Source: RHKX01 sp963743875
Lineage (GTDB): Bacteria > Actinomycetota > Thermoleophilia > Solirubrobacterales > 70-9
Length of the DNA: 64,000 nucleotides
Assembly (NCBI GenBank): GCA_963743875.1
Contig: CAVURM010000005.1
Location: 124,001-188,000, forward strand
Reading direction: 5' to 3'
Below are positions 42,530 through 50,579 of the stretch, piece after piece. Position numbers and translations under genes: made by a program. Every line of letters begins with the position of its first letter. Within the stretch, counting starts at the first letter, position 1. The notes under the pieces were generated by a model that made no database searches, was not told the DNA's origin, and worked only from the letters and a program-made list of their open reading frames with translations.

Positions 42530-43903
42530 TCAGGCGTGGATCGCCCACTTGTCGATCGCCCGCGCGGCCTCGGGGATCGCCTCGGAGATCGTCGGGTGCG
42601 GGTGGACGATCCGCGCCAGCTCCTGGTAGCCGCCCTCGAGCTCCTTGACCGCGACCAGCTCGGCGATCATGTCGCAGGCCCGGTTGCCGACGATGTGGGC
42701 GCCGAGGATCTCGCCGTACTGCGTGTCGACGACCAGCTTGACCATGCCGTCGCGGTCGTCGTAGACGGCGCCGGCGCCGACGCCGCCGAGCTTGAACTTC
42801 GAGGTCTTGACGTCGTGGCCGGCCTCCTTGGCCTCGGCCTCGGTCATGCCGACGCTGGCGACCTGCGGATGGGTGAAGGTGGCTCCGGCGATCGCGTCGC
42901 GGTCGATCGGATGCGGATCTCGACGCCGGCGATGCTCTCGGCGGCGACGATTCCCTCCTCCTGAGCCTTGTGGGCGAGCGCGGGTCCGGGAGTGATGTCG
43001 CCGATCGCGTAGATGCCGTCGACGGAGGTCCTCTGGCCGCCGTCGACGTCGATCTTGCCGTCGTCGTTGGCCTTCAGCCCGATCGTGTCGAGACCGAGCG
43101 CGGCGACGTCGGCGCCGCGTCCGCCGGCGATGACGAGGTAGTCGACCTCCTTGGTCTCGTCTCCGTAGCTGAACTTGACCGAGTCGGAGCCCGCCTCGAC
43201 GTTCTCCACCCGCGCGCCGGTGACGACCTCGATGCCCTCCTTCTTGAAGGTCGCGCTCGACGACCCGGGCCATGTCCTTGTCCTCGGCGGGAAGGATCTG
43301 CGGAAGCATCTCGAGCAGGGTCACCTCGGTCCCGAAGCGAGCGTAGGCGGAAGCGATCTCCGAGCCGGATGCGCCGGCGCCGACGACGGCGATGCTCTTC
43401 GGCAGCTCCGGGAAGCGACCAGGCGCCCCAGGTGTCGAGGACCCGTCCGCCGAACTCGACGCCGGGGATCGGCAGGGCGACGGAGCCGGTCGCGAGGATC
43501 ACGTTCTTGGTCTCGTGGACGTCGTCGCCGACCTTGACGTTGCCGTCGGCGGTGATCGAGCCCTCGCCGGCGATCTGGTCGATCTTGTGGTTCTTGAAGA
43601 GCCCGGCGACGCCGCCGGTCAGGGTCTTGCGGATCTCCTCGCGGCGTTCGTGGACCTTCGTCCAGTCGATCGTCACGTTCTCGGCGATGACGCCGAGCTC
43701 GGCCCCGTTCTTCGCCTGCTCGTAGATCTCGGCGGTGCGCAGCAGCGTCTTGGCCGGGATGCAGGCGTAGTTCAGGCAGCGGCCACCGGTCTCGTCCTTT
43801 TCGACCACCGCGGTCTTCAGCCCCAACTGAGCCGCGCGGACGGCGGCGTGGTAGCCCCCGGGCCGGAGCCGACAACGATCACGTCATATGAAGAATCAGC
43901 CAT
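42530..43903 (-). CDS. lpd: Dihydrolipoyl dehydrogenase (E3), several apparent frameshifts
   Basis: MADSSYDVIVVGSGPGG starts the FAD-binding motif from the ATG at 43903. A missing G in a G-run near 43858 shifts the frame to LGLKTAVVEKDETGGRCLNY and ACIPAKTLL, which includes the redox-active C-x4-C. Then come NVILATGSVALPIPGVEFGG, VDGIYAIGDITPGPALAHKA and AGATFTHPQVASVGMTEAEA, and ARIVHPHPTISEAIPEAARA with the catalytic His of the dimer interface. Further shifts lie near 43425, 43270 and 42920. E3 reoxidises lipoate on E2 with NAD+. It is the first gene of the presumed lpd-pdhABC operon. Confidence 0.88.
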
Positions 43904-43947
43904 GGCGGCGACTCTACGTCAGCGCCTCAGGCCTCATATCGCTCGCC

Positions 43948-44572
43948 TCAGCGGTTGTTGCGTTCCTCGGGCTCAGGCATCTGAATCCGCGCCAGCGCCT
44001 TGACCGTGAACCAGAAGAGAGCACCGGCGACGATCAGAACCAGGAGAGTGGAGATGGCCTGAAAGACCGAGGTCGCCGCGATCAAAGTGATGAACGCGCC
44101 GATCAGGATGATCGCCATGACCGCCTCGAATCCGAGCACCGCCCAGTAGCGGGCGCGCGAGCATCCCGTAGCCCATCACTGCGAACAGGATCGCCGGTGG
44201 GAAGACCTGGAAGGCGCTGGGGCGCTCGTCTGATGTCGGTGTTGCCGACCTGGACCTCGACTCCAGCCAGCCATGCGATCAGGATGCTCGCGGCGATCAG
44301 CAGCGAGAGCACGGCTCCGATCGTCACGACGCCGCGGCCGCTCCCCCTCGCCGAGCGGCTCGAGCTCCTCACGCGCCCTCTCGTTGCGAAGCTCCGATCT
44401 GCTCACGCCGCGGGCCTCAGCCTCGGCGGCGAGGTCCATCACCGAGGGTTCGCCGGCTTCCGTGTCGGCGGTCGGGTCGCCGTTCGTGGCTGCGACATCT
44501 CGCCGATGAAGCCGACGAGCTGCGCTCCTTGCGCTTTCGCCGGTCGGCGCGCTTGCGGTCGCGGCTGCTCAC
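43948..44572 (-). CDS. Lys/Arg-headed multi-helix membrane protein, several apparent frameshifts
   Basis: A GTG at 44572 opens a strongly basic N-terminus (SSRDRKRADRRKRKERS). Other frames continue VMDLAAEAEARGVSRSELRN, VVTIGAVLSLLIAASILIAW, then VLGFEAVMAIILIGAFITLI, STLLVLIVAGALFWFTVKAL and ARIQMPEPEERNNR. The order (basic head, ELEPLGEGERP linker, four helices, ALARIQMP tail) is one I associate with an uncharacterised Solirubrobacterales membrane protein. Its GTG overlaps the thiE stop (GTGA), so the two are co-translated. Confidence 0.65.
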
Positions 44573-45242
44573 GCTCCGGCCCCCACCGGCGACTCGAGTG
44601 CGGCTCGCAACTCGGCGGCGGCCGCGGCGGGGTCGGCGGCGTCGCGGATCGCCCGGACCACGACCACCCGGGTGGCGCCGGCGTCGGTCACGTCGCCGAT
44701 GTTCGAGCTGTCGATTCCGCCGATTGCGAACCAGGGGAGGGCGGCCTCCGACGGCACCCCGGCCGCGACCCGCACGTAGTCGATCCCCGCCGCCGGGCGG
44801 CCGGGCTTCGTCGGCGTCGCCCAGACCGGCCCGACGCTGACGTAGTCGGGACGGGCCGAGCCCTCGGTGGCCAGGGCCGCGCGGAGCTGATCGGGGGTGT
44901 GGGTGGAGAGGCCGACGATCGCGTTCGGACCTGCAGTGCGGCGGGCGTCGGCGACGGAGGTGTCGTCCTGGCCGACGTGAACGCCGTCCGCCTGGCAGGC
45001 GCCGACCAGATCGGGGCGGTCGTTGATCAGAAACAGCGCGTCGTGGCGGTCGGCGGCCGCGCGGAAGATCGGCGCGGCCTCGAGCAGCTGCGCGTCGGCG
45101 GCCCCTTGTCGCGGAGTTGGATCAGGTCAACGCCACCGCTGAGCGCGCCATCGAGCAGCGCGGCGAGGGCCGTGTGATCGCCCGGGTCCTCGCAGACGAG
45201 GTACAGGCGGGAGCGTCGGAGGGTGTCGGAGGGGCGCGTCAT
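44569..45242 (-). CDS. thiE: Thiamin-phosphate synthase, one apparent frameshift
   Basis: TLRRSRLYLVCEDPGDHTAL and GGVDLIQLRDKG open the TIM barrel. After a lost G in GGGG near 45110 the frame gives DALFLINDRPDLVGACQADG, VHVGQDDTSVADARR, YVSVGPVWATPTKPG and AIGGIDSSNIGDVTDAGATR. All are ThiE signatures for pyrophosphate and thiazole-phosphate binding. It joins HMP-PP and THZ-P to make thiamin phosphate. It is divergent from thiO-thiS-thiG across a 68-base gap that shows no TPP riboswitch. Confidence 0.9.
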
Positions 45243-45310
45243 CGCCCGTCAAGCCTAGATAACGGCGGCCGGCCGGATGAGCGCGGATCGGCTGGCGCTA
45301 CGATCAGCCC

Positions 45311-46496
45311 GTGTCGAGCGAGGTCAGCGAATCCAGCCGAAAGGAGGGGAGCGCGGAGCTGATCGTCGTCGGGGGCGGCCTGATCGGCCTCTCCTGCGCC
45401 TGGCGGGCCGCCGAGGCCGGGCTCGAGGTGCTCGTCGTCGATGCGGGCGGCGATGAGCGTGCCTCCGAGGTCGCGGCCGGGATGATCGCTCCGGTCGGCG
45501 AGGCCAGCTGGGGTGAGGACGAGCTGCTCGCCGCCGCGTTGATGTCGGCGGACCGGTGGCCCGATTTCGCAAGTGAACTCGAGGCCGCATCGGGCGTCGA
45601 GGTTCCGTATCGGCGCTGCGGCGCCGTTCATGTCGGCGTCGATCGCGATGAGCTGGTGGAGCTGCGGCGCGTCCACGAACTGCATGCCGAGCTCGATCTC
45701 TCCTCCGAATGGCTGACCGCCGGTGCCTGCCGCCGACTCGAGCCCGGTCTCGCGACCGATGTCGTCGGCGGGTTTGCGGCACCGGGGGAAGCGGAGGTGG
45801 AGCCGCGGTCGGTGCTTGCGGCGCTCGAGCTCGCCGCGACGGGCGGCCGGGGCGCGGGTGGTCAACGGCCGGGTGGAGGGGGTCGTCGAGGTCGTCGCCG
45901 GGGACTCGTCGGCGGTCGAGGGGGTTAGCCTCGTGGGCGGCGAGACGATCGTCGCCAAACGAGTTCTGCTGGCTGCAGGCGTGCGGATCGCCGAGCTGGC
46001 GCCCGCAGGGGTGAGCATCCCGGTGCGGCCGATGAAGGGAGAGGTCATCAGGTTGAGGGCGCGGCCCGGAGAGCGACCTTGTGAGCGGATCGTCGCCACA
46101 GAGCGCGTCTACGTCGTTCCGCGAGCGGGCGAGGAAGTGGTGGTCGGCGCAACGGTCGAGGACCGTGGATTCGATCTCCGGGTCACCGCCGGGGGGGTTC
46201 ATGAACTGCTCCGGGAGGCGTACCGCGCACTGCCGGAAATCGCCGAACTGGAGTTCGTTGAGAGCGCGGCCGGGCTGCGCCCGACAACGCCCGACAACGC
46301 CCCGGTCATCGGTGAGACGGGGCTACGAGGGCTGCTGGTGGCGGGCGGTCACCATCGCAATGGGGTGCTGCTGACGCCGATCACCGCGGACGCGATCGCA
46401 GCCCACCTGTGCGGGGACGGGATGCCGGCGGCTGTCGCCGCGCTGTCGCCGCGCCGCTTTGCGGCGTCCCCCTCGGTCAATGGGGCGCAGGCGTGA
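45311..46496 (+). CDS. thiO: Glycine oxidase, one apparent frameshift
   Basis: AELIVVGGGLIGLSCAWRAA is the FAD-binding GxGxxG motif. ASEVAAGMIAPVGEASWGED is typical of ThiO. After a shift near 45855 the frame continues RVLLAAGVRIAELAPAGVSI, VRPMKGEVIRLRARPGERP, YVVPRAGEEVVVGATVEDRG and HHRNGVLLTPITADAIAAHL. ThiO oxidises glycine to the dehydroglycine used for thiazole formation. The start is GTG at 45311. Its stop overlaps the thiS start (GTGA). Confidence 0.9.
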
Positions 46497-46705
46497 TCGT
46501 CGAGGTCAACGGGCGACAGGTCGAGCTGGCCGACGGCGCCAGCGTCGCCGACGCCGCGATTGCCGCGGGCATCGAGCCGGGTCGACGTGGGGTCGCGGTC
46601 GCCCTCGACGGCGAGGTGGTCCCGAGCGCCAGGTTGGCGGAGACCCAGCTTGTGGACGGTCAGCGGGTCGAGGTTGTCGAGGCCATCGGTGGAGGGGCGG
46701 GATGA
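46493..46705 (+). CDS. thiS: Sulfur carrier protein ThiS with an extended tail
   Basis: A 70-residue ubiquitin-fold protein: VIVEVNGRQVELADGASVAD, then GVAVALDGEVVPSARLAETQ and VDGQRVEVVEAIGGGAG. ThiS normally ends in Gly-Gly, which is adenylated and thiocarboxylated. Here Ala-Gly follows the Gly-Gly-Gly, so either the tail is trimmed or a base error has moved the stop. It is coupled to thiO (GTGA) and thiG (ATGA). Confidence 0.88.
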   Translation: MIVEVNGRQVELADGASVADAAIAAGIEPGRRGVAVALDGEVVPSARLAETQLVDGQRVEVVEAIGGGAG

Positions 46706-47499
46706 GCGGGGCTGAGTGCGACTGGACCGCGCCCGGCTTCGAGCTCGGCGGCAGGGAGTGGGGCTCGCGGCTGATCGTGGGTACCGGCGGCTTCCGCTCT
46801 CACGAGGATCTCGAGCGCGCGCTGGTCGCGTCGGGGGCCGAGATCGTCACGGTCGCCCTGCGCCGGGTGGATCCGGGCTCGCGGGGAACGCTGCTCGACG
46901 TGATCGATCGGCTCGGCCTCTTCATCCTGCCCAACACCGCCGGCTGCTACACCGCCCGCGACGCGGTCAGGACCGCACGACTCGCCCGCGAGGCGTTCGG
47001 CACCGACTGGATCAAGCTCGAGGTGATCGGCGACGATCGCACCCTGCTTCCCGACGCGATCGAGTTGCTCGACGCCGCCGAGCAACTCGTCACGGACGGC
47101 TTCACGGTTCTGCCATACACGACTGACGATCCGGTCCTCGCGCGGAGGCTGGAGGCGATCGGTTGCGCCGCGGTGATGCCGCTGGGCTCCCCGATCGGCT
47201 CCGGTGCGGGTATCCGCAATCCCTACAACATCCGAATCATCGTCGAGGCGGCGGAGGTGCCGGTGATCCTCGACGCCGGCATCGGTACCGCCTCCGATGC
47301 AGCTCTGGCGATGGAGCTCGGCTGCTCCGGTGTGCTGCTCGCGAGTGCGGTCTCCCGGGCTGCCGATCCGGCTCTGATGGCCGCGGCGATGCGTGATGCC
47401 GTCGCCGCCGGTCACGCGGCTCGGCACGCCGGACGAATCCCGGAACGCCTGCACGCTCAGGCCTCCTCGCCGGAGGAAGGCCTCGCGGAGCTCGGATGA
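46702..47499 (+). CDS. thiG: Thiazole synthase
   Basis: A 265-residue TIM-barrel protein. SRLIVGTGGFRSHEDLERAL, TVALRRVDPGSRGTLLD, ILPNTAGCYTARDAVRTARL and GTDWIKLEVIGDDRTLLPD (with the Schiff-base lysine) are canonical, as are PLGSPIGSGAGIRNPYNIRI and VILDAGIGTASDAALAMELG. It forms the thiazole phosphate from DXP, dehydroglycine and ThiS thiocarboxylate. The ATG at 46702 overlaps the thiS stop. The frame continues upstream but is the thiS region in another phase. Confidence 0.95.
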   Translation: MSGAECDWTAPGFELGGREWGSRLIVGTGGFRSHEDLERALVASGAEIVTVALRRVDPGSRGTLLDVIDRLGLFILPNTAGCYTARDAVRTARLAREAFGTDWIKLEVIGDDRTLLPDAIELLDAAEQLVTDGFTVLPYTTDDPVLARRLEAIGCAAVMPLGSPIGSGAGIRNPYNIRIIVEAAEVPVILDAGIGTASDAALAMELGCSGVLLASAVSRAADPALMAAAMRDAVAAGHAARHAGRIPERLHAQASSPEEGLAELG

Positions 47500-48116
47500 G
47501 CGGCCCCAGCTCAGGCATTGCCGCCGGCCCCGTCGTCTGGCTCGCCCGTCACGGTGAGACGGAGTGGAGCAGGACGCTCCGACACACCGGCCGCACTGAC
47601 CTCCCACTCACCGAGGAGGGGGAGCGCGAGGCGCGCCAGCTGCGCGATCCGCTCGCCGCCGTGGAGTTCGACCGCGTCATCTGCAGCCCGCTCTCCCGAG
47701 CCCGCGAGACCTGCGAACTCGCCGGCCTGGGCGGCCGCGCGGAACTCCGCGACGACCTGCTCGAATGGGACTACGGCGACTACGAGGGCAGAACCAGCGT
47801 CGAGATTCACGAGGATCGCCCCGACTGGTCGCTGTGGACCGACGGCTGCCCCGGCGGCGAGTCCCCCGGCGACGTCGGTGCCCGCGCCGACCGGATCGTC
47901 GCCGAGCTCCTGACCATGACCGCGCCCGACGAACCGGACTCCGGCGCCACCGTCGCCGTCTTCGCCCACGGCCACCTTCTCCGCGTTCTCACCGCCCGCT
48001 GGCTCGACCTCACCCCCGCCGACGGCCGCCACTTCGGCCTCGGCACCGCCACCCTCAGCCGCCTCGGATGGGAGCACGACTACCGCGTGATCCAGCGCTG
48101 GAACGCCCCGGTCTGA
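47496..48116 (+). CDS. Histidine phosphatase (phosphoglycerate-mutase-like), coupled to thiG
   Basis: A 206-residue protein. VVWLARHGETEWSRTLRHTG contains the R-H-G-E phosphohistidine motif. DRVICSPLSRARETCELAGL supplies the second Arg, and VAVFAHGHLLRVLTARWLD the second His. DLLEWDYGDYEGRTSVEIHE supplies the acid. It acts on a small phosphate ester. Its ATG overlaps the thiG stop by 4 bases, so a role with thiamin intermediates (for example thiamin monophosphate or a damaged intermediate) is a plausible inference, not shown. Confidence 0.88.
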   Translation: MSGPSSGIAAGPVVWLARHGETEWSRTLRHTGRTDLPLTEEGEREARQLRDPLAAVEFDRVICSPLSRARETCELAGLGGRAELRDDLLEWDYGDYEGRTSVEIHEDRPDWSLWTDGCPGGESPGDVGARADRIVAELLTMTAPDEPDSGATVAVFAHGHLLRVLTARWLDLTPADGRHFGLGTATLSRLGWEHDYRVIQRWNAPV

Positions 48117-48140
48117 GTCCGGTTTCGTCCGACCGTAATG

Positions 48141-48154
48141 CGAACATACGTTCG
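48141..48154 (+). promoter_or_regulatory. LexA (SOS) box
   Basis: CGAACATACGTTCG fits the Bacillus/actinobacterial SOS-box consensus CGAACRNRYGTTCG at every position and is flanked by G and C, extending the palindrome to 16 bases. It ends 2 bases before the ATG of the double-HNH gene, where bound LexA would block transcription. This is strong evidence for DNA-damage induction of that gene. Confidence 0.85.
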
Positions 48155-48156
48155 CT

Positions 48157-49077
48157 ATGAGGCAGAAGGTCGAGGAACGGAACCGTGCACGGGAACTTCG
48201 AGCCCAGGGCTGGTCCCTAAGGCGAATCGCGAGAGACCTTGAGGTCGCCCTGTCATCTGTGAGCGTTTGGGTGCGGGACATCGAGTGCGATGCCGAACGC
48301 GGATCACGGCGACGGCGATCTACTCGCCAGGGCCTGGGCTGGCAAACCATCGCTCTCCGATCGATACCGGCTGTAGAGGGAGCCAAGGCACTCCGAGTCT
48401 GCAGCAAGTGCAGGCGCCGAAAGCCTGCGCAACAGTTCGGGAGGCATCAGCGGAACGGTCGGCAGTGGTGGTGCAAGAACTGCTTCCGCGACTACTTTCA
48501 GAAGCGAGGTCAGCTTCACCGCGATCAGGTGGCGGCAGGCATCAAGAGGCGGAGGCGAGAGGGTTATGAACTAGTCGGCCAGAACCGGGAACAAGGATGC
48601 CGAGATTGTGGTGGGGATGACCCGCTGATCCTTGAGTTCGACCACGTGGGAGTCAAGAGAGCGAACGTGAGTGACATGGTCCGAGCGGCTGTCGCGCCGG
48701 CGCGGGTGAGGGCGGAGATCAGGGAGTGCGAGGTCGTCTGTGCGAACTGTCACCGGATCAGAACCCTGAGGAGACTCGCGAAATGCTGGCGGACGGACCC
48801 CGACTTCATCGAGACGAATCAGTCATATACACCCGGACAAAGAAGAAACATGCTCTATGTGCGGATGTTTCTCGAGGCATCCCGATGCATCGATTGCGGG
48901 CTCGATGACCTGCGGGTGCTCGAGTTTGATCACGTCTTCGGCAAGACGGCATGTGTAACGGTCATGGCCCGGGAGGGAAGCTCACTGAACAGGTTGCAGG
49001 ACGAGGTGAGTCGCTGCGAGGTGCGATGTGCGAACTGTCATCGGCGGCGCACGATCCTCGCCTGGCGGGCGTTATGA
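48157..49077 (+). CDS. SOS-regulated protein with HTH, zinc ribbon and two tandem HNH-like domains
   Basis: A 306-residue protein. Residues 5-45 form a helix-turn-helix (ARELRAQGWSLRRIARDLEV, ALSSVSVWVRDIE). Residues 82-109 hold CSKC...CKNC, a zinc ribbon. Residues 148-204 and 244-300 repeat one HNH-like unit each: C-x2-CG, LEFDHV, and C-x3-CANCHRxRT with the HNH His and zinc cysteines. Two HNH-like units in one chain suggest a nuclease that cuts both strands or binds two sites. There is no intron or intein context, so a classic homing role is unsupported. The LexA box directly upstream makes it damage-inducible. Confidence 0.82.
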   Translation: MRQKVEERNRARELRAQGWSLRRIARDLEVALSSVSVWVRDIECDAERGSRRRRSTRQGLGWQTIALRSIPAVEGAKALRVCSKCRRRKPAQQFGRHQRNGRQWWCKNCFRDYFQKRGQLHRDQVAAGIKRRRREGYELVGQNREQGCRDCGGDDPLILEFDHVGVKRANVSDMVRAAVAPARVRAEIRECEVVCANCHRIRTLRRLAKCWRTDPDFIETNQSYTPGQRRNMLYVRMFLEASRCIDCGLDDLRVLEFDHVFGKTACVTVMAREGSSLNRLQDEVSRCEVRCANCHRRRTILAWRAL

Positions 49078-49111
49078 GCGGCGGTCCTCGTGGCACCTTA
49101 ATCTTCCCGCC

Positions 49112-49185
49112 GCCCCCGTAGCTCAGCTGGTTAGAGCAACGGATTTTTAATCCGGAGGTCGTCGGTTCAACCCCGACCGGGGGCA
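49112..49185 (+). tRNA. tRNA-Lys (anticodon TTT)
   Basis: 74 bases: acceptor GCCCCCG/CGGGGGC, D-arm GCTC...GAGC, anticodon loop TTTTTAA, T-arm GTCGG-TTCAACC-CCGAC, discriminator A. The top pair of the anticodon stem is an A-G mismatch (ACGGA against TCCGG), which is tolerated but uncommon. The 3' end abuts a decayed phzF tail. No duplicated 3' half is seen. Confidence 0.93.
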
Positions 49186-49186
49186 T

Positions 49187-49281
49187 TCACCACCCGCCCG
49201 CCGATCTCGACGTAGCCATCGTCGAGCAAAGCGCTGAGGGGGAAAACCTCCGAACCGGCGGGCTTCTCCTCCACTCGCCGG
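49187..49281 (-). pseudogene. Decayed phzF C-terminal fragment beside tRNA-Lys
   Basis: On the minus strand the translation VEEKPAGSEVFPLSALLDDG followed by YVEIGGRVV parallels the end of the intact phzF at 49905 (VEEDEATGSAALPLSASLG ... DDGLVEIGGLVV). About 19 residues are deleted in the middle, and there is no stop before the tRNA. It is interpreted as the remnant of a duplicated or displaced phzF copy. Confidence 0.5.
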
Positions 49282-49319
49282 TCGACTCGCCCCGGCCTTG
49301 ATCGGTTAGTGTCGCGGCC

Positions 49320-49706
49320 ATGAGCGAGCGATTGATCAACGGGGTCGACTTCGCGACCGTCTCGGCGGACGATCACGAGGCTGCGACCCGCTTCTACGGG
49401 GAAGTGCTCGGCCTCGAGCGCTCAAAATCCTGGGGGAATCTGCCCGCCACCGAGTTCGAGACGGGCAGCCTGACGATCGCCGTTGTGGACTGGTCCGCTT
49501 TCGGGCGCGAGAACCATCCAAACCCGAATGCGATCGTCCTCCATGTCGACGACGTTCGAGAGGCCAGGAAGACGCTCGAGGAGCGCGGCGTCGAGTTCCA
49601 GACCGAGGTCATCGACAGCGGCTTCTGCCTGCAGTCCTACTTCGCCGACCCGTGCGGCAACGTGCTCGGCATCCACAGCTTCTACGGCGAGCGCCCAGGC
49701 CCCTAG
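49320..49706 (+). CDS. VOC (glyoxalase/dioxygenase-fold) protein
   Basis: A 128-residue protein: LINGVDFATVSADDHEAATR, FYGEVLGLERSKSWG, NAIVLHVDDVREARKTLEER and FADPCGNVLGIHSFYG. This is a single VOC domain with the usual D-P-x-G-N close. It resembles antibiotic-resistance/lactoylglutathione-lyase-like orphan VOC proteins, and no substrate can be named. It is intact, yet sits between two decayed gene tails. Confidence 0.85.
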   Translation: MSERLINGVDFATVSADDHEAATRFYGEVLGLERSKSWGNLPATEFETGSLTIAVVDWSAFGRENHPNPNAIVLHVDDVREARKTLEERGVEFQTEVIDSGFCLQSYFADPCGNVLGIHSFYGERPGP

Positions 49707-49898
49707 GACGCGGCGGGAACGCTCGGCGAGGGCCTGGTGCCCACCTGGCCGCAAGATCGCCGCTACATCCCACCGCTGTTCGCGATCGATCACGTGCTGG
49801 CCGGTGAGACCATTGGGATGCAAGCCTTCTCCGCACACGAGGTCGAAGGCACCGACCACCGCGTAATCTCGGCGGAGTTGCAACTGCCGGCCGGCTGA
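49707..49898 (+). pseudogene. C-terminal remnant of an endonuclease/exonuclease/phosphatase-family gene
   Basis: Directly after the VOC stop an in-frame stretch reads GEGLVPTWPQDRRYIPPLFA, then IDHVLAG ... HEVEGTDHRVISAELQL and a stop. P-T-W-P...L-F-x-I-D-H-V-L and G-T-D-H-R are the last two motifs of EEP-fold enzymes, including the catalytic His. The N-terminal two thirds are absent and there is no start codon with a ribosome site. It is interpreted as a gene tail left by a deletion or insertion event. Confidence 0.6.
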
Positions 49899-49904
49899 CC
49901 GGAG

Positions 49905-50570
49905 TCAGCGGTCCTCGACCACCAGCCCGCCGATCTCGACGAGACCGTCGTCGATCGGACGGGCGTGAATCACGGACCCCCTGCCCTGGCGAACCTCGAT
50001 CTCCCGCCCGAGCGAAGCGCTGAGCGGGAGCGCGGCCGAGCCGGTGGCCTCGTCCTCCTCGACGCCGGCCTCGGGGACGAAGCAGCGGGCGCGGATCAGC
50101 CCTGCGGCCTCGTCGATCCAGGCCCAGGCGTAGATGAAGCCACCGGTGGCGATCGGGAGCGCGTCGATCTCCGCCGGCGAGTCGTGGCGGATCAGCTCCC
50201 AGGCCGGGCACCACTCCGGGCGGGCCGCGACCCAGGTCAGATCGCCGTCGGTCCTCACGGCCACCTTCCCGGCGGGCGGACGCAGCGCGTTGACCGCGTG
50301 TCCCTCACCCATCAACATCCAGGCGGTGCCAACGGTCGGATGGCCGGCGAACGGCAGCTCCACCTCGGGCGTGTAGATCGCAATCCGGCCGGTGGGTGCG
50401 TCGTCGACGAACACCGTCTCCGAATAGCCGAGGTGACGGGCCAGCGCCTGCCGATCGTCCTCGGCGACGACGGGCCCGTCGAGCACGACGCCGAGCGGGT
50501 TGCCGAATGTCCCGCCCTCACCGCAGAACACCCGCGGGACCCGGACCTCGATCTGCGGCGTAGCAGCCAT
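49905..50570 (-). CDS. PhzF-family isomerase/epimerase, shortened
   Basis: A 221-residue protein, shorter than the usual about 280. VFCGEGGTFGNPLGVVLDG, LARHLGYSETVFVDD (with the catalytic Glu), LPFAGHPTVGTAWMLMGEGH and EATGSAALPLSASLGREIEV mark the two PhzF half-domains. Compared with PhzF, the central half is compressed. Substrates of these cofactor-independent isomerases outside phenazine synthesis are unknown. It forms a likely operon with the YdeI-like gene 9 bases upstream. Confidence 0.85.
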   Translation of the reverse strand: MAATPQIEVRVPRVFCGEGGTFGNPLGVVLDGPVVAEDDRQALARHLGYSETVFVDDAPTGRIAIYTPEVELPFAGHPTVGTAWMLMGEGHAVNALRPPAGKVAVRTDGDLTWVAARPEWCPAWELIRHDSPAEIDALPIATGGFIYAWAWIDEAAGLIRARCFVPEAGVEEDEATGSAALPLSASLGREIEVRQGRGSVIHARPIDDGLVEIGGLVVEDR

Positions 50571-50579
50571 TCGACCTCG

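Noticed and set aside
45243..45310. TPP riboswitch between thiE and thiO
   Set aside because: The 68-base gap is too short and lacks the CUGAGA-type core.
48157..49077. Homing endonuclease or group I intron reading of the HNH protein
   Set aside because: There is no intron-like structure, split gene or intein around it, and a LexA box fits a host-regulated gene better.
49112..49281. tRNA-Lys as a second integration hotspot
   Set aside because: There are decayed gene tails nearby, but the tRNA 3' end is not duplicated anywhere in the window, so integration there is not supported.
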